Below, piece after piece: positions 39,156 to 48,326 of a stretch of DNA of 60,481 bases. The position numbers and the translations under genes were made by a program. Source of the DNA: an uncultured Clostridium sp. GTDB taxonomy: Bacteria; Bacillota; Clostridia; Oscillospirales; Oscillospiraceae. How positions within the stretch are numbered: position 1 is the stretch's first letter; every line of letters begins with the position of its first letter. The notes beneath the pieces were generated by a model. It did not search any database and was not told where the DNA came from. It was given only the letters and a program-made list of their open reading frames with translations. The DNA lies in contig CAJFVL010000016.1 in NCBI GenBank assembly GCA_904420465.1, positions 1 to 60,481 of the forward strand, in the 5' to 3' direction.

Positions 39156-40165
39156 TATCCCAGCGCAATGTCCCGTGTGGCATAGGCGTTCAGGTCCAGG
39201 CCAGCCGCATGGCCGGCCTGGTATTCATAGTATCCCTGGCAGCCAATCATAGCGGCGTTGTCGCCGCAGTATCTCAGCTCGGGGAGGAAGAGACGGATGC
39301 CCTCCCGGGCGCAGGCGTTTGTCAGGTCGGCACGGATGCGGCGGTTGGCGGCCACCCCGCCGGCCACGGCCAGTCTGCCGTAGCCCCTGGCCTGGGCAGC
39401 CTCCATGGCCCGGGGAACCAGGGAATCGCTCACCGCCTTTCCGAAGCTGGCGGCAAAGGAGGGCAGGTCCAGCCCCTCCCCCTTTTGCCGCATGTTGTGG
39501 ATCAGGTTCAGACTGGCGGTTTTCAGGCCGGAAAAGGACATATCCAGCTCGGCTCCGGACACATGGGCAAGGGGGAGAGAATATTTTCCATCGTCTCCGC
39601 CGTCGGCCAGCCGGTCCATGGGACCGCCCCCGGGGTAGCCCAGGCCCAGCACCCGGGCCACCTTGTCAAAGCACTCCCCAGCGGCGTCATCCCGGGTGCT
39701 TCCCAGTATCGACATCTCGGTGTAGGAGCGCACATCCACAATGGCGGTGGTCCCGCCGGAGACGCACAGACAGACAAAGGGGGGCTCCAGATCCGGGTGA
39801 GTGATGTAGTTGGCGGCGATGTGGCCCCGCACATGGTGGACGGGGATTAAGGGCACCCCCAGGGCCATGGCCGCTCCCTTGGCAAAGTTGACCCCCACCA
39901 GCACCGCGCCGATGAGACCGGGGGCGTATGTGACGGCCAGAGCGTCCAGCTCGGCCCCGGTCAGGCCGGCCTCCTCCAGTGCCCGGCTGGCCAGAGCGGA
40001 GACGGACTCGATGTGCCGGCGGGAGGCGATCTCGGGCACCACTCCGCCGTAGAGGGCGTGCATCTCGATCTGAGAGGAGACACAGCTGGACAGCACGGTG
40101 CGGCCGTCCCGCACCACTGCGGCGGCGGTGTCGTCGCAGGAGGATTCAATGGCGAGAATGTTCAA
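39155..40165 (-). CDS. tsaD: tRNA N6-threonylcarbamoyladenosine synthase subunit TsaD
   Basis: A 336-residue protein that transfers threonylcarbamoyl to A37 of ANN-decoding tRNAs with TsaB and TsaE. It opens NILAIESSCDDTAAAVV; metal-binding VHHVRGH lies near 111-117, and CVSGGTTAIVDV and SFSGLKTASLN follow. The start was placed at TTG 40165, eight nt after AGGTGG, because no ATG fits; an ATG at 40201 would add 12 atypical residues. Its C-terminal 106 bp is duplicated downstream. It is last in rimI-GNAT-tsaD, although the element at 40208-40344 separates it from the GNAT gene. Confidence 0.93.
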   Translation of the reverse strand: MNILAIESSCDDTAAAVVRDGRTVLSSCVSSQIEMHALYGGVVPEIASRRHIESVSALASRALEEAGLTGAELDALAVTYAPGLIGAVLVGVNFAKGAAMALGVPLIPVHHVRGHIAANYITHPDLEPPFVCLCVSGGTTAIVDVRSYTEMSILGSTRDDAAGECFDKVARVLGLGYPGGGPMDRLADGGDDGKYSLPLAHVSGAELDMSFSGLKTASLNLIHNMRQKGEGLDLPSFAASFGKAVSDSLVPRAMEAAQARGYGRLAVAGGVAANRRIRADLTNACAREGIRLFLPELRYCGDNAAMIGCQGYYEYQAGHAAGLDLNAYATRDIALG

Positions 40166-40207
40166 AGGGAGCACCACCTTTTGTTTGATATAAAGCCGCA
40201 TTTATGA

Positions 40208-40344
40208 CCTGCGGCGACACCGCTGCGCACGGAGTGCGCACACGGCGGCCGCGGGAATTCATTTCCCGCGGCCAAGACATGAAATCACTCCACGGGTTCC
40301 CACACAAGGCAGCGCCTTGTGCGGGCGTCGTCGCAGGAGGATTC
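40208..40344. mobile_element. Hairpin-rich element B upstream of tsaD
   Basis: 137 bp with perfect stems TGCGCAC/GTGCGCA, GGCCGCGGGAA/TTCCCGCGGCC and CACAAGGC/GCCTTGTG. Read on the minus strand it follows the order of element A: hairpin, TGATTTCATG, hairpin with loop-proximal GAAATGAATTC, hairpin, terminal GCGGTGTCGCC. Its ends copy tsaD: CCTGCGGCGACACCGC is the inverse of tsaD 40125-40140, and the last 18 bp repeat tsaD 40130-40147 exactly. Stem sequences differ from element A but the pairing and loop-side motifs are kept. Confidence 0.6.
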
Positions 40345-40359
40345 GCGTCCGTGGGAGCC

Positions 40360-40968
40360 TTACGGCTCAATCCAGTCACCAGTGGGATTCGGCCTCTGCC
40401 CCGGGAGCAGGGGAATCTGAATGAAGCGGTCATAAATTGCTGGGGGCATGTGGCGCCGGTAGATCCCCCGATGGACGGCAAGCAGCTCCTCTGCCGTAAC
40501 ATCCGCGCCGCCCCGGATCAGGGTCTGGTAGTGCACGCCGAACAGGGCGCAGTCATAGCCCCCGTAGCGGAAGCCGTTGCGCAGGTAGAAATTCAGCCTG
40601 CGGCGGCGCAGGGATTCTCCCGCCGGGTCTCCGTTCTCCGGAGCCTCGGCCTCGCCGTAAATGCCCCGGAAGTCCCGGTAGTGCTCCGCCAGCAGGTCCA
40701 GCAGCCGGCCCCCCAGCCCCCGGTCGCGCTCCCCGGGCAGGGTGCCCAGATAGTCCAGCAGGGCGAAGGGCACGCCGGGCTCCAGCCAGAGCAGGGCATA
40801 GCCCAGAAGGGCCTCACCCTCATACAGACCCAGCGCCTCATAGCGCCCCTGGGCCATCAGGGACAGCATGGCCTTCAGCGGCTTGAGTTCGGAGGGGGGA
40901 AAGTCCTCACGCAGCTGCGCCTCATAGAGCTGAGACAGCTGCTGTCCATTGAGCTTACTCAGATGCAT
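40360..40968 (-). CDS. GNAT-family N-acetyltransferase
   Basis: A 202-residue acetyltransferase. LREDFPPSELKPLKAMLSLM begins the N-terminal region, EALLGYALLWL and FALLDYLGTLPGERDRGLGGRLLDLL form strand and the acetyl-CoA loop (RDRGLGGRLL, the Q/RxxGxG/A motif), and LNFYLRNGFRYGGYD is the C-terminal part. Substrate unknown. It overlaps rimI by 14 nt and precedes tsaD, an arrangement common in Clostridia. Confidence 0.88.
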   Translation of the reverse strand: MHLSKLNGQQLSQLYEAQLREDFPPSELKPLKAMLSLMAQGRYEALGLYEGEALLGYALLWLEPGVPFALLDYLGTLPGERDRGLGGRLLDLLAEHYRDFRGIYGEAEAPENGDPAGESLRRRRLNFYLRNGFRYGGYDCALFGVHYQTLIRGGADVTAEELLAVHRGIYRRHMPPAIYDRFIQIPLLPGQRPNPTGDWIEP

Positions 40969-41413
40969 GGCCAGAAAACTCCCTTGTCATAATCACCGCG
41001 TCCTCCCGGGGATTCTGGTAGTACCCCGGGCGCAGGCCGGCCCGCCGAAAGCCGTACTTTTCATACAGCCCGATGGCGGGAGCATTGGAGGCCCGCACCT
41101 CCAGGGTGAGAAAGGCCAGGTTGGCCGCCCCGAAGCGGCAGAACACGTCCAGCAGGGCGGAGGCCACCCCATGCCGCCGGGCGTCCTCCTCCACCGCCAC
41201 GTTGTCGATGTAGCCCTCATCCAGCACCGCGTGGAGGCCGGCATAGCCCAGGACGTTTCCCTCCTCGTCCTCGGCCACGATGAAGCTGGCCTGGGGGTCG
41301 AAGAGGGCGTCCTCCAGCATGGCCTCGGTCCAGGGGAGGGAGAAGCAGGCCTTTTCCAGGGCGGCCACCTGGGGAATATGGCTGCGGTCCATGGGGACGA
41401 TTTCATAGTACAT
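40955..41413 (-). CDS. rimI: Ribosomal protein S18-type alanine N-acetyltransferase RimI
   Basis: A 152-residue GNAT enzyme with the RimI pattern: YYEIVPMDRSHIPQVAALEKACFSLPWTE at the start, YIDNVAVEEDARRHGVASALL (acetyl-CoA loop), and LEVRASNAPAIGLYEKYGFRRAGLRPGYY. ATG 41413 after an AGGAG site was preferred to the ATG nine codons upstream. Clustering with tsaD is typical; RimI also acts on other protein N-termini. Confidence 0.9.
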   Translation of the reverse strand: MYYEIVPMDRSHIPQVAALEKACFSLPWTEAMLEDALFDPQASFIVAEDEEGNVLGYAGLHAVLDEGYIDNVAVEEDARRHGVASALLDVFCRFGAANLAFLTLEVRASNAPAIGLYEKYGFRRAGLRPGYYQNPREDAVIMTREFSGHASE

Positions 41414-41621
41414 AGACGGCTTTGCTCCTGTCTGATCCAATAAAATGGTTTAAAAAATCGGGCCGGAGGCCGATTTTTTTCATCATACACCTTCCGGCGG
41501 ACTTTTGTAAAGCGCGGAGGAGATCCTGCCGGGGATAAAGTGGAAAAAACGGAAAGGGGAAGAGAAGGGCGGCTTTTCTTTGTGGGAAATGGGGAAAAGA
41601 GCCCGGCCGCCAAAAATCATC

Positions 41622-41691
41622 TTGACATTTGATGGAAAACACATATAATATCGCTCGAGCATTTTAACTCAAATATTTTAACTAAAATGCT
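41622..41691 (+). promoter_or_regulatory. Fatty acid operon promoter and MarR/FabT-type operator
   Basis: TTGACA (41622-41627), 16-nt spacer and TATAAT (41644-41649) are consensus. Directly downstream, AGCATTTTA (41658-41666) and TAAAATGCT (41683-41691) form a perfect 9-bp inverted repeat, and ATTTTAACT is repeated in tandem at 41661 and 41675. A dimeric MarR-type repressor such as the one encoded at the operon end is the natural ligand. The site does not match the FapR box. The rest of 41414-41621 holds no supportable gene. Confidence 0.75.
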
Positions 41692-41730
41692 TGAAGAATT
41701 TGACTGAAGTAGAAAAGGAGTTTAATCATT

Positions 41731-41967
41731 ATGGAGATCACCTTCGAGAACGTGCGGGATATCATTGTCAGCACCCTCAGCTGCGACGCCGATCAGATTA
41801 CCCCTGATACCAACCTGTTTGAGGACCTGGAGGCCGACTCCCTGGAGGCGGTGGAGCTGTCCATGGCCCTGGAGGAGGCCTTTGGCGTGGGCATCTCCGA
41901 CGAGGACCTGCCCAACATCAAGACCGTCAACGACATCCTGGAGTACATCCAGAGCAAGCAGCAGTAA
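41731..41967 (+). CDS. acpP: Acyl carrier protein
   Basis: A 78-residue acidic protein with the phosphopantetheine site ADSLEAVELSMALEE (Ser near residue 37). It carries growing acyl chains for fatty acid synthesis. An AAAGGAG site precedes ATG 41731. First gene behind the operator, 30 nt before accB. Confidence 0.98.
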   Translation: MEITFENVRDIIVSTLSCDADQITPDTNLFEDLEADSLEAVELSMALEEAFGVGISDEDLPNIKTVNDILEYIQSKQQ

Positions 41968-41996
41968 ATCGGTTATTTGTTGTAAAGGAGGTTCCC

Positions 41997-42416
41997 ATGG
42001 AACTGCAGGAACTTTATGGACTGATGGATCGGTTTGCCGCCTCCGGCCTGACAGACCTGGAGTGGCAGAAGGATGACGAGTGCATCTGTCTGCGCCGTGC
42101 TCCGGTCCAGATGGTCCAGGCCGCCCCTGCCGCGGCGCCGGCCGCTTCCGTCCCCGCCGCGCCCAGGGCGGAGGAGGGCGATGTGGTAAAGGCACCCCTG
42201 GTGGGGACCTTCTACATTGCCCCCGCCCCCGGAGAGGCGCCCTTTGCCGCCCCCGGAAAGCAGCTGAAGAAGGGCGAGACCATGTGCCTCATCGAGGCTA
42301 TGAAAATGATGAGCGAGGTCCCCGCTCCCGCCGACTGCGTGGTGGAGGAGGTCCTGGCCGCCGACGGGGAGCCGGTGGGCTACGACGCCCCCCTGTTCCG
42401 CATCCGGAGGGTGTAG
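41997..42416 (+). CDS. accB: Acetyl-CoA carboxylase biotin carboxyl carrier protein
   Basis: A 139-residue BCCP. The N-terminal helix (ELQELYGLMDRFAASGLTDLEW) is followed by an Ala/Pro-rich linker and a biotinyl domain with APLVGTFYIAPAPGE and the EAMKMM biotinylation site, Lys near residue 102. A GGAGG site precedes the start. It gives the operon a link to biotin supply (bioB-bioY, BirA). Confidence 0.97.
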   Translation: MELQELYGLMDRFAASGLTDLEWQKDDECICLRRAPVQMVQAAPAAAPAASVPAAPRAEEGDVVKAPLVGTFYIAPAPGEAPFAAPGKQLKKGETMCLIEAMKMMSEVPAPADCVVEEVLAADGEPVGYDAPLFRIRRV

Positions 42417-42419
42417 GCC

Positions 42420-43817
42420 ATGCTCAAGCGCGTACTCATTGCCAACCGGGGGGAGATCGCCCTGCGGGTGATCCGGGCCTGCCGGGAGCTGGGCATCGAG
42501 ACGGTGGCCGTCTACTCCACCGCCGACGAGAATTCCCTGGCCGCCCAGCTGGCCACCCGGTCTTTGTGCATTGGACCGGCCCGGGCTGCGGACAGCTATC
42601 TCAACCAGGAGGCGATTCTGTCGGCGGCCAGGGCCGCGGGCTGTGACGCCGTCCACCCGGGCTACGGCTTTTTGTCAGAGAATCCGGAGTTTGCGGACCG
42701 GGTCGTGGCCGCCGGACTGAAGTATATCGGGCCCTCCGGCGATGTGATCCGCCGCATGGGCAGCAAGGCGGCCGCCCGTACCCTGGCTCAGCAGGCGGGG
42801 GTGCCGGTGGTGCCCGGCTCCGACGGGCCGCTGAAGAGCATCCGCCAGGCCAAGCAGCTGGCCGCCAGGGTAGGCTATCCCGTCCTGCTCAAGGCCTCTG
42901 CCGGCGGCGGAGGCCGGGGGATGCGCCAGGTGGACGCCCCGGAGGAGCTGGAGGCGGCTTATAAGGCCGCCCAGGCCGAGGCGGTGGCCTGCTTCGGCGA
43001 CGGGGAGATGTATCTGGAGAAGCTGGTGCTCAATCCCCGGCACATTGAGTTTCAGATTATGGCGGACGGGCAGGGCCATGTGGTCCACCTGGGGGAGCGG
43101 GACTGCTCCATCCAGCGCCGCCGCCAGAAGCTGATTGAGGAGTCCCCCTCCAGGGCTCTGGACCCCCAGCTGCGGGAGCGGATGGGGGCGGCCGCCGTGG
43201 CCGCCGCCCAAGCCGCCGGCTATGTGGGGGCGGGGACGGTGGAATTTGTCCTGTCTCCCGAGGGGGAGTTCTACTTTATTGAGATGAACACCCGCATTCA
43301 GGTGGAGCACCCGGTGACCGAGCTGGTCACCGGCATCGACCTGGTGAAGGAGCAGCTGCGGGTGGCCGCGGGGCTGTCCCTGTCCTTTACCCAGGAGGAT
43401 GTGAAGGTGTCCGGCCACGCCATTGAGTGCCGCATCAACGCTGAGGACCCGGAGAACGATTTCCGCCCCTGTCCGGGAATCACCGAATTTCTCCACCTGC
43501 CCGGGGGTCCGGGGGTGCGGGTGGACACCGCCCTGTACCCCGGCTACGAGGTGCCCCCCTTCTACGATTCCCTGGTGGCCAAGGTGCTGGTCTGGGCGCC
43601 CACCCGGCTGGAGGCCATCCGGCGGATGCGCCGGGCGCTGGAGGAGCTGGTTATCGAGGGCTATCCCACCAACGCCGCCCTGGCCCACCTGATTATGTAC
43701 GACGCCGAATTTGTGCGGGGCAGCTACGACACCGGCTATCTGGAGCGGAATCTGGACCGGCTGCTGGAGCTGGCCCGGACCTGTGACAGACTGTCGGTCG
43801 GAAAGGAGCAAGCGTGA
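42420..43817 (+). CDS. accC: Acetyl-CoA carboxylase biotin carboxylase
   Basis: A 465-residue ATP-grasp enzyme that carboxylates the biotin on AccB. VLIANRGEIALRVIRACRELGIE starts the N-terminal domain; the ATP loop is KASAGGGGRGMRQV near 160; the catalytic region has FIEMNTRIQVEHPVTE near 290 and the C-terminal NAEDPENDFRPCPG. Starts three nt after accB and overlaps accD by four. Confidence 0.98.
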   Translation: MLKRVLIANRGEIALRVIRACRELGIETVAVYSTADENSLAAQLATRSLCIGPARAADSYLNQEAILSAARAAGCDAVHPGYGFLSENPEFADRVVAAGLKYIGPSGDVIRRMGSKAAARTLAQQAGVPVVPGSDGPLKSIRQAKQLAARVGYPVLLKASAGGGGRGMRQVDAPEELEAAYKAAQAEAVACFGDGEMYLEKLVLNPRHIEFQIMADGQGHVVHLGERDCSIQRRRQKLIEESPSRALDPQLRERMGAAAVAAAQAAGYVGAGTVEFVLSPEGEFYFIEMNTRIQVEHPVTELVTGIDLVKEQLRVAAGLSLSFTQEDVKVSGHAIECRINAEDPENDFRPCPGITEFLHLPGGPGVRVDTALYPGYEVPPFYDSLVAKVLVWAPTRLEAIRRMRRALEELVIEGYPTNAALAHLIMYDAEFVRGSYDTGYLERNLDRLLELARTCDRLSVGKEQA

Positions 43818-44668
43818 ACCGATTTTTCACCCAGCGCCGGGACCGTCTGCTGACCTATCAGGCTATGCGGGAGGGGAGAATCACCTCCACCCGGCGCAAG
43901 GCATGTCCCGGCTGCGGAGTGGAGAGCTCCGCCCTGGACTGGAGCCGCAGCCAGCAGGTCTGTCCCCGGTGCGGCTATCACGCCCCCATTGGGGCCTACT
44001 ACCGCCTGTCCATGATTCTGGACCCCGGCTCCTTCCAGGAGCTGGACGAGAAGCTGGAGCCGGCCAATCCCCTGGACTTCCCCGGCTACCCGGAGAAGCT
44101 GGAGCAGATGCAGGAGGACACCGGCCTGCGGGACGCGGCGGTCTCCTGCGTGGGGGAGATTCAGCGGCACAAGGCGGTGCTGGCCGTGCTGGACAGCCGC
44201 TTCATCATGGCCAGCATGGGCACTGCGGTGGGGGAGAAGATCACCCGGGCCGCCGAGTACGCCGCGCGGCATAAGCTGCCCCTCATTATCTTTGCCGCCA
44301 GCGGCGGAGCCCGGATGCAGGAGGGGATCTTCTCCCTGATGCAGATGGCCAAGACCGCCGCCGCCATCGAGCGGTTTCAGTCCAGAGGGGGGCTGTATAT
44401 CTCCTGCTTTACCCACCCCACCACCGGCGGGGTGACGGCCAGCTTCGCCTCTTTGGGAGACGTTATGCTCTCCGAGCCGGGGGCCCTCATCGGCTTTGCC
44501 GGCCCCCGGGTCATTGAGCAGACCATTGGGGAGAAGCTGCCCGAGGGCTTTCAGCGGGCGGAATACCTGCTGGACCACGGCTTTCTGGACCAGATTGTGC
44601 CCCGGGGCCAGTGGAGGCAGGTCTTGGGGCAGCTGCTTGCCCTCCATGAGAAGGGGGGATGGCTGTGA
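43814..44668 (+). CDS. accD: Acetyl-CoA carboxyltransferase beta subunit
   Basis: A 284-residue subunit with the N-terminal zinc ribbon CPGCG...CPRCGYH near residues 31-55, then the crotonase-like carboxyltransferase fold ([64 protein letters not shown]). GTG start inside the accC end (GTGA). With AccA it transfers the carboxyl group to acetyl-CoA. Confidence 0.97.
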   Translation: MNRFFTQRRDRLLTYQAMREGRITSTRRKACPGCGVESSALDWSRSQQVCPRCGYHAPIGAYYRLSMILDPGSFQELDEKLEPANPLDFPGYPEKLEQMQEDTGLRDAAVSCVGEIQRHKAVLAVLDSRFIMASMGTAVGEKITRAAEYAARHKLPLIIFAASGGARMQEGIFSLMQMAKTAAAIERFQSRGGLYISCFTHPTTGGVTASFASLGDVMLSEPGALIGFAGPRVIEQTIGEKLPEGFQRAEYLLDHGFLDQIVPRGQWRQVLGQLLALHEKGGWL

Positions 44669-45492
44669 GTACCTATACACCCGAGGAGAAGGTCAAAATC
44701 GCCCGGGACCCGGGCCGTCCCGGCACCGCCGACTTTATCCAGGCCCTGTTCACCGATTTTTTTGAGCAGCGGGGGGACCGCCAGTGCCGGGAGGACGGCA
44801 GCATCCTGGGGGGGATCGCCCGCTTCCACGGCCGGCCGGTGACGGTGATCGGCCACCGGAAGGGGAAAAACCTGGAGGAGAATCTGCGCTGCAACTTCGG
44901 CATGCCGGGACCCGAGGGCTACCGCAAGGCCCAGCGTCTGATGAAGCAGGCGGAGAAATTCGGCCGGCCCATCATCACCTTCATCGACACCCCGGGGGCC
45001 TACCCAGGGAAGGAGGCGGAGGAGCGGGGCCAGGGGGAGGCCATCGCCCGCTGCCTGGCTCTGATGAGCTCCCTCACCGTCCCCGTCATCGCCGTGGTCA
45101 CCGGAGAGGGGAGCAGCGGCGGGGCGCTGGCCCTGGGGGTGGCCAACCGGGTGCTCATGCTGGAGCACGCGGTCTATTCCATCCTGTCCCCTGAGGGCTT
45201 TGCCTCCATTTTGTGGAAGGACTCCTCCCGCAGCGGAGAGGCCTGCGAGGTAATGAAGCTCACCGCCCAGGACCTGCGCCGGGGGGGCATTGTCCAGGGG
45301 GTGCTGCGGGAGCCCGAGGGCGGAGCCCATACCGACTGGGAGGCCACCTTCCGCACCGTGGACGCGGCCTTGAAAAAGGAGCTGGCCGCCCTGGACAAGC
45401 TGAACGGGCGGGCCCTGGCTCAGCAGAGATATCAGATGTTCCGCGCCATGGGCCAGAATCTGGCCCCGGCGGAAAAAAAGGAGGAGCCATGA
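44659..45492 (+). CDS. accA: Acetyl-CoA carboxyltransferase alpha subunit
   Basis: A 277-residue subunit, shorter than the E. coli form (about 319) because the N-terminal extension is small. Conserved are [90 protein letters not shown] and [15 protein letters not shown]. Start overlaps the accD end by ten nt. Confidence 0.96.
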   Translation: MAVSTYTPEEKVKIARDPGRPGTADFIQALFTDFFEQRGDRQCREDGSILGGIARFHGRPVTVIGHRKGKNLEENLRCNFGMPGPEGYRKAQRLMKQAEKFGRPIITFIDTPGAYPGKEAEERGQGEAIARCLALMSSLTVPVIAVVTGEGSSGGALALGVANRVLMLEHAVYSILSPEGFASILWKDSSRSGEACEVMKLTAQDLRRGGIVQGVLREPEGGAHTDWEATFRTVDAALKKELAALDKLNGRALAQQRYQMFRAMGQNLAPAEKKEEP

Positions 45493-46427
45493 GCGCACCC
45501 CACATTTTAGCCACCGGGCGGTGCCTGCCGGCGCGGGTGGTAACCAACGAGGAGATCAGCCAGCGGGTCGACACCAGCGACGAGTGGGTATTCAGCCGCA
45601 CCGGCATCCACGAGCGGCGGTTCTGTACCACCGAGACAGGTGTGGATCTGGCGGAGGGGGCAGCCCGGCGGGCCCTGGAGCAGGCCGGAATTGCCGCCGA
45701 GGAAGTGGGGGTGTGCCTGGTGGCCACCTTCACCCCTCACTATGCCACCCCGTCCACGGCCTGCCTGCTGCAGCAGCGGCTGGGGCTGCGGAAGGATACC
45801 GTCTGCTTTGACCTGAACGCCGCCTGCGCCGGCTTTCTCTACGGCATGCAGACCGTCCACGCTCTGCTGGCCGATTCTCCCCGGCCCTATGCCCTGCTGG
45901 TGAGCAGCGAGGTAATCAGCCGGGTAACCAACATGGAGGACCGCAATACCTGTGTGCTGTTTGGCGACGGCGCGGGCGCCGCAGTCATCCGCAGGGAAGA
46001 GGACTGGACCTGGCACACCGTGTTTGGAACCCGGGGCGGGGCGGAGCATATCCGCACCGAGGGCCCCGGCCCGGACAAGGCTGCCATTTTTATGGACGGC
46101 AAGCCTGTGTTCCGCTTTGCTGTGGAGGTGGTGGAGCAGTCCATCCATCAGCTGCTGCAGGCGGAGGGCTGTGAACTCAACGACCTGGACTGGGTCATCT
46201 GTCACCAGGCCAACGCCCGGATTGTGGATCATGTGGCCAAGAAGCTGAAGGCCCGGGAGGGACTTTTTTACAAGAATATGGTTCGCTACGGCAATACCTC
46301 GGCGGCCAGCATCCCCATTGCGCTGGACGAACTGGTGGACGCGGGAGAACTGAAGAGCGGCATGCGGGTGCTCACCGTGGGCTTCGGCGGCGGCCTGACC
46401 TGGGCCGGAGCCCTGTTTCGGTGGTAG
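45489..46427 (+). CDS. fabH: Beta-ketoacyl-ACP synthase III
   Basis: A 312-residue thiolase-fold enzyme that condenses acetyl-CoA (or branched primers) with malonyl-ACP. The triad is complete: Cys in [11 protein letters not shown] near 112, His in CHQANARI near 238, and Asn in [11 protein letters not shown] near 268. ATG 45489 has GGAGGAGCC upstream and overlaps the accA stop. Confidence 0.97.
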   Translation: MSAPHILATGRCLPARVVTNEEISQRVDTSDEWVFSRTGIHERRFCTTETGVDLAEGAARRALEQAGIAAEEVGVCLVATFTPHYATPSTACLLQQRLGLRKDTVCFDLNAACAGFLYGMQTVHALLADSPRPYALLVSSEVISRVTNMEDRNTCVLFGDGAGAAVIRREEDWTWHTVFGTRGGAEHIRTEGPGPDKAAIFMDGKPVFRFAVEVVEQSIHQLLQAEGCELNDLDWVICHQANARIVDHVAKKLKAREGLFYKNMVRYGNTSAASIPIALDELVDAGELKSGMRVLTVGFGGGLTWAGALFRW

Positions 46428-46455
46428 TCAGCTGCTGTGAAAAGGAGATAAAACG

Positions 46456-47388
46456 ATGAAATTGAATGAGATGCTGGGGACTGAGTTCCCCCTGATCCAG
46501 GGCGGTATGGCCAACATCGCCACCGGCGAATTTGCCGCCGCCGTGTCCAACGCCGGGGCCCTGGGCCTTATCGGCGCGGGGGGCATGAACGCCGACACCC
46601 TGCGGGAGAATATCCGCCGCTGCAAGGAGCTGACCGACAAGCCCTTTGGCGTCAACATCATGCTGATGAACCCCGCCGCTCCCGAGATGGCCAAGGTGGT
46701 GGTGGAGGAGGGCGTCAAGGTGGTCACCACCGGCGCCGGGGTCCCCAGCCAGTACGTTCCCGCCTGGAAGGAGGCAGGTATCAAGGTGTTCCCCGTGGTG
46801 GCTGCCACCACCCTGGTGAAACGGCTGGCCCCTCTGGGGGTGGACGGCTTCATCGCCGAGGGCACCGAGAGCGGCGGACATGTGGGCGAGATGACCACCA
46901 TGGCCCTGGTGCCCCAGGTGTGTGATATGACCGACCTGCCCGTCATCGCCGCCGGCGGCATCGCCAGCGGCCGGCAGCTGGCCGCCGCCTTCGCCCTGGG
47001 GGCCTGCGGCGCTCAGATCGGCACCTGCCTGCTGGTCAGCGAGGAGTGCCCCATCCACATCAACTACAAGCAGGCCCTGCTGAAGGCCAAGGACAGCGAC
47101 ACCACCGTCACCGGCCGCTCCGTGGGCGCCCCGGTGCGCATTCTGAAGAACCAGATGTCCCGGGAGTACCTGGCCAAGGAGCGGGCCGGGGCCGACAAGA
47201 TGGAGCTGGAGCACTACACCTTGGGCTCCCTGCGCCGGGCGGTCTTTGACGGGGACACCAAGACGGGCTCCCTCATGGCCGGGCAGGTGGCGGGCATGCT
47301 CCACGAGATCCGCCCCCTGCGGACCATCCTGGAGGAGCTGTACGCCGATTACAAGACCACGGTGAAGGCCCTGGCCGCGGAGGTCTGA
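46456..47388 (+). CDS. fabK: FMN-dependent enoyl-ACP reductase FabK
   Basis: A 310-residue NPD-like TIM-barrel flavoenzyme: EFPLIQGGMANIATGEFAAAVSNAGALG starts the barrel, then VVTTGAGVPSQY, GFIAEGTESGGHVGEMTTM with the catalytic His, PVIAAGGIASGRQLAAAFALGA and RAGADKMELEHY. It catalyses the last reduction of each elongation cycle. FabK replaces the triclosan-sensitive FabI of many bacteria. AAGGAGAT precedes the start. Confidence 0.96.
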   Translation: MKLNEMLGTEFPLIQGGMANIATGEFAAAVSNAGALGLIGAGGMNADTLRENIRRCKELTDKPFGVNIMLMNPAAPEMAKVVVEEGVKVVTTGAGVPSQYVPAWKEAGIKVFPVVAATTLVKRLAPLGVDGFIAEGTESGGHVGEMTTMALVPQVCDMTDLPVIAAGGIASGRQLAAAFALGACGAQIGTCLLVSEECPIHINYKQALLKAKDSDTTVTGRSVGAPVRILKNQMSREYLAKERAGADKMELEHYTLGSLRRAVFDGDTKTGSLMAGQVAGMLHEIRPLRTILEELYADYKTTVKALAAEV

Positions 47389-47390
47389 GC

Positions 47391-48326
47391 ATGAAGCTGG
47401 CTTTTGTATATGCCGGACAGGGCAGCCAGAAGGTGGGCATGGGCCGGGACTTCTACGAGCAGTACCCTGAATTCCGGGCCGTCTATGACAGCGCCCCGGT
47501 GGACTTTGATCTGAAAACGCTGTGCTTCGAGGGGCCCATGGAGCAGCTGTCCCAGACCCGGTACACCCAGCCCTGCATGGTGGCCTTCGCCATCGGAGTG
47601 ACCGACCTGCTCTCCCGTGAGGGCGTCCGCCCCGCGGCGGCGGCCGGGCTGTCCCTGGGGGAGTACTCCGCTTTGTACTGTGCCGGAGTTTTTGACCGGG
47701 ACACCGCGTTAAAGACCGTGGCTCTGCGGGGCCGGGCCATGGAGGAGGCGGCCGCCGGGCTGGAGTGCGGCATGACCGCCGTGCTGGGTCTGGAGCGGGA
47801 CAAGCTGGCCCAGGCCTGTGAGCAGGCCTCCGGGCTGGGCGTGGTCCAGATCTGCAACTACAACTGCCCCGGCCAGCTGGTCATCGGCGGCGAGAAGGCC
47901 GCCGTGGACCGGGCGGGCGAGCTGGCCAAGGAGCTGGGGGCCAAGCGCTGCATGCCCCTGAAGGTGAGCGGGCCCTTCCACACCCGGCTGATGAAGCCGG
48001 CCGGGGACGCCCTGGCCGCCCACTTCAAGACCATATCGTTCCATGAGATGGCCCTCCCCGTCTACTTCAACTGCAAGGGGGCCCCCATGGGGGCGGAGGA
48101 CACCATCCACGCTCTGCTGGAGCGTCAGGTCCAGTCCTCCGTCTACTGGGAGGACACCGTCCGGGCCATGGAGGGGGACGGCGTCGATACCATTCTGGAG
48201 ATTGGGCCGGGAAAGACCCTCACCTCCTTTGTGAAGAAGATCGCCCTCGGTATCAGAACCTATAACATTGACACCGCCGCCGACTTTACAGCCGTCGTGC
48301 AGGCACTGAAAGGAGAAGCCCTATGA
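47391..48326 (+). CDS. fabD: Malonyl-CoA:ACP transacylase
   Basis: A 311-residue acyltransferase. [18 protein letters not shown] opens the protein; [14 protein letters not shown] holds the nucleophile Ser (GxSxG) near 90; PFHTRLM near 195 holds the catalytic His. It lies two nt after fabK and overlaps fabG by four nt. Confidence 0.97.
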   Translation: MKLAFVYAGQGSQKVGMGRDFYEQYPEFRAVYDSAPVDFDLKTLCFEGPMEQLSQTRYTQPCMVAFAIGVTDLLSREGVRPAAAAGLSLGEYSALYCAGVFDRDTALKTVALRGRAMEEAAAGLECGMTAVLGLERDKLAQACEQASGLGVVQICNYNCPGQLVIGGEKAAVDRAGELAKELGAKRCMPLKVSGPFHTRLMKPAGDALAAHFKTISFHEMALPVYFNCKGAPMGAEDTIHALLERQVQSSVYWEDTVRAMEGDGVDTILEIGPGKTLTSFVKKIALGIRTYNIDTAADFTAVVQALKGEAL

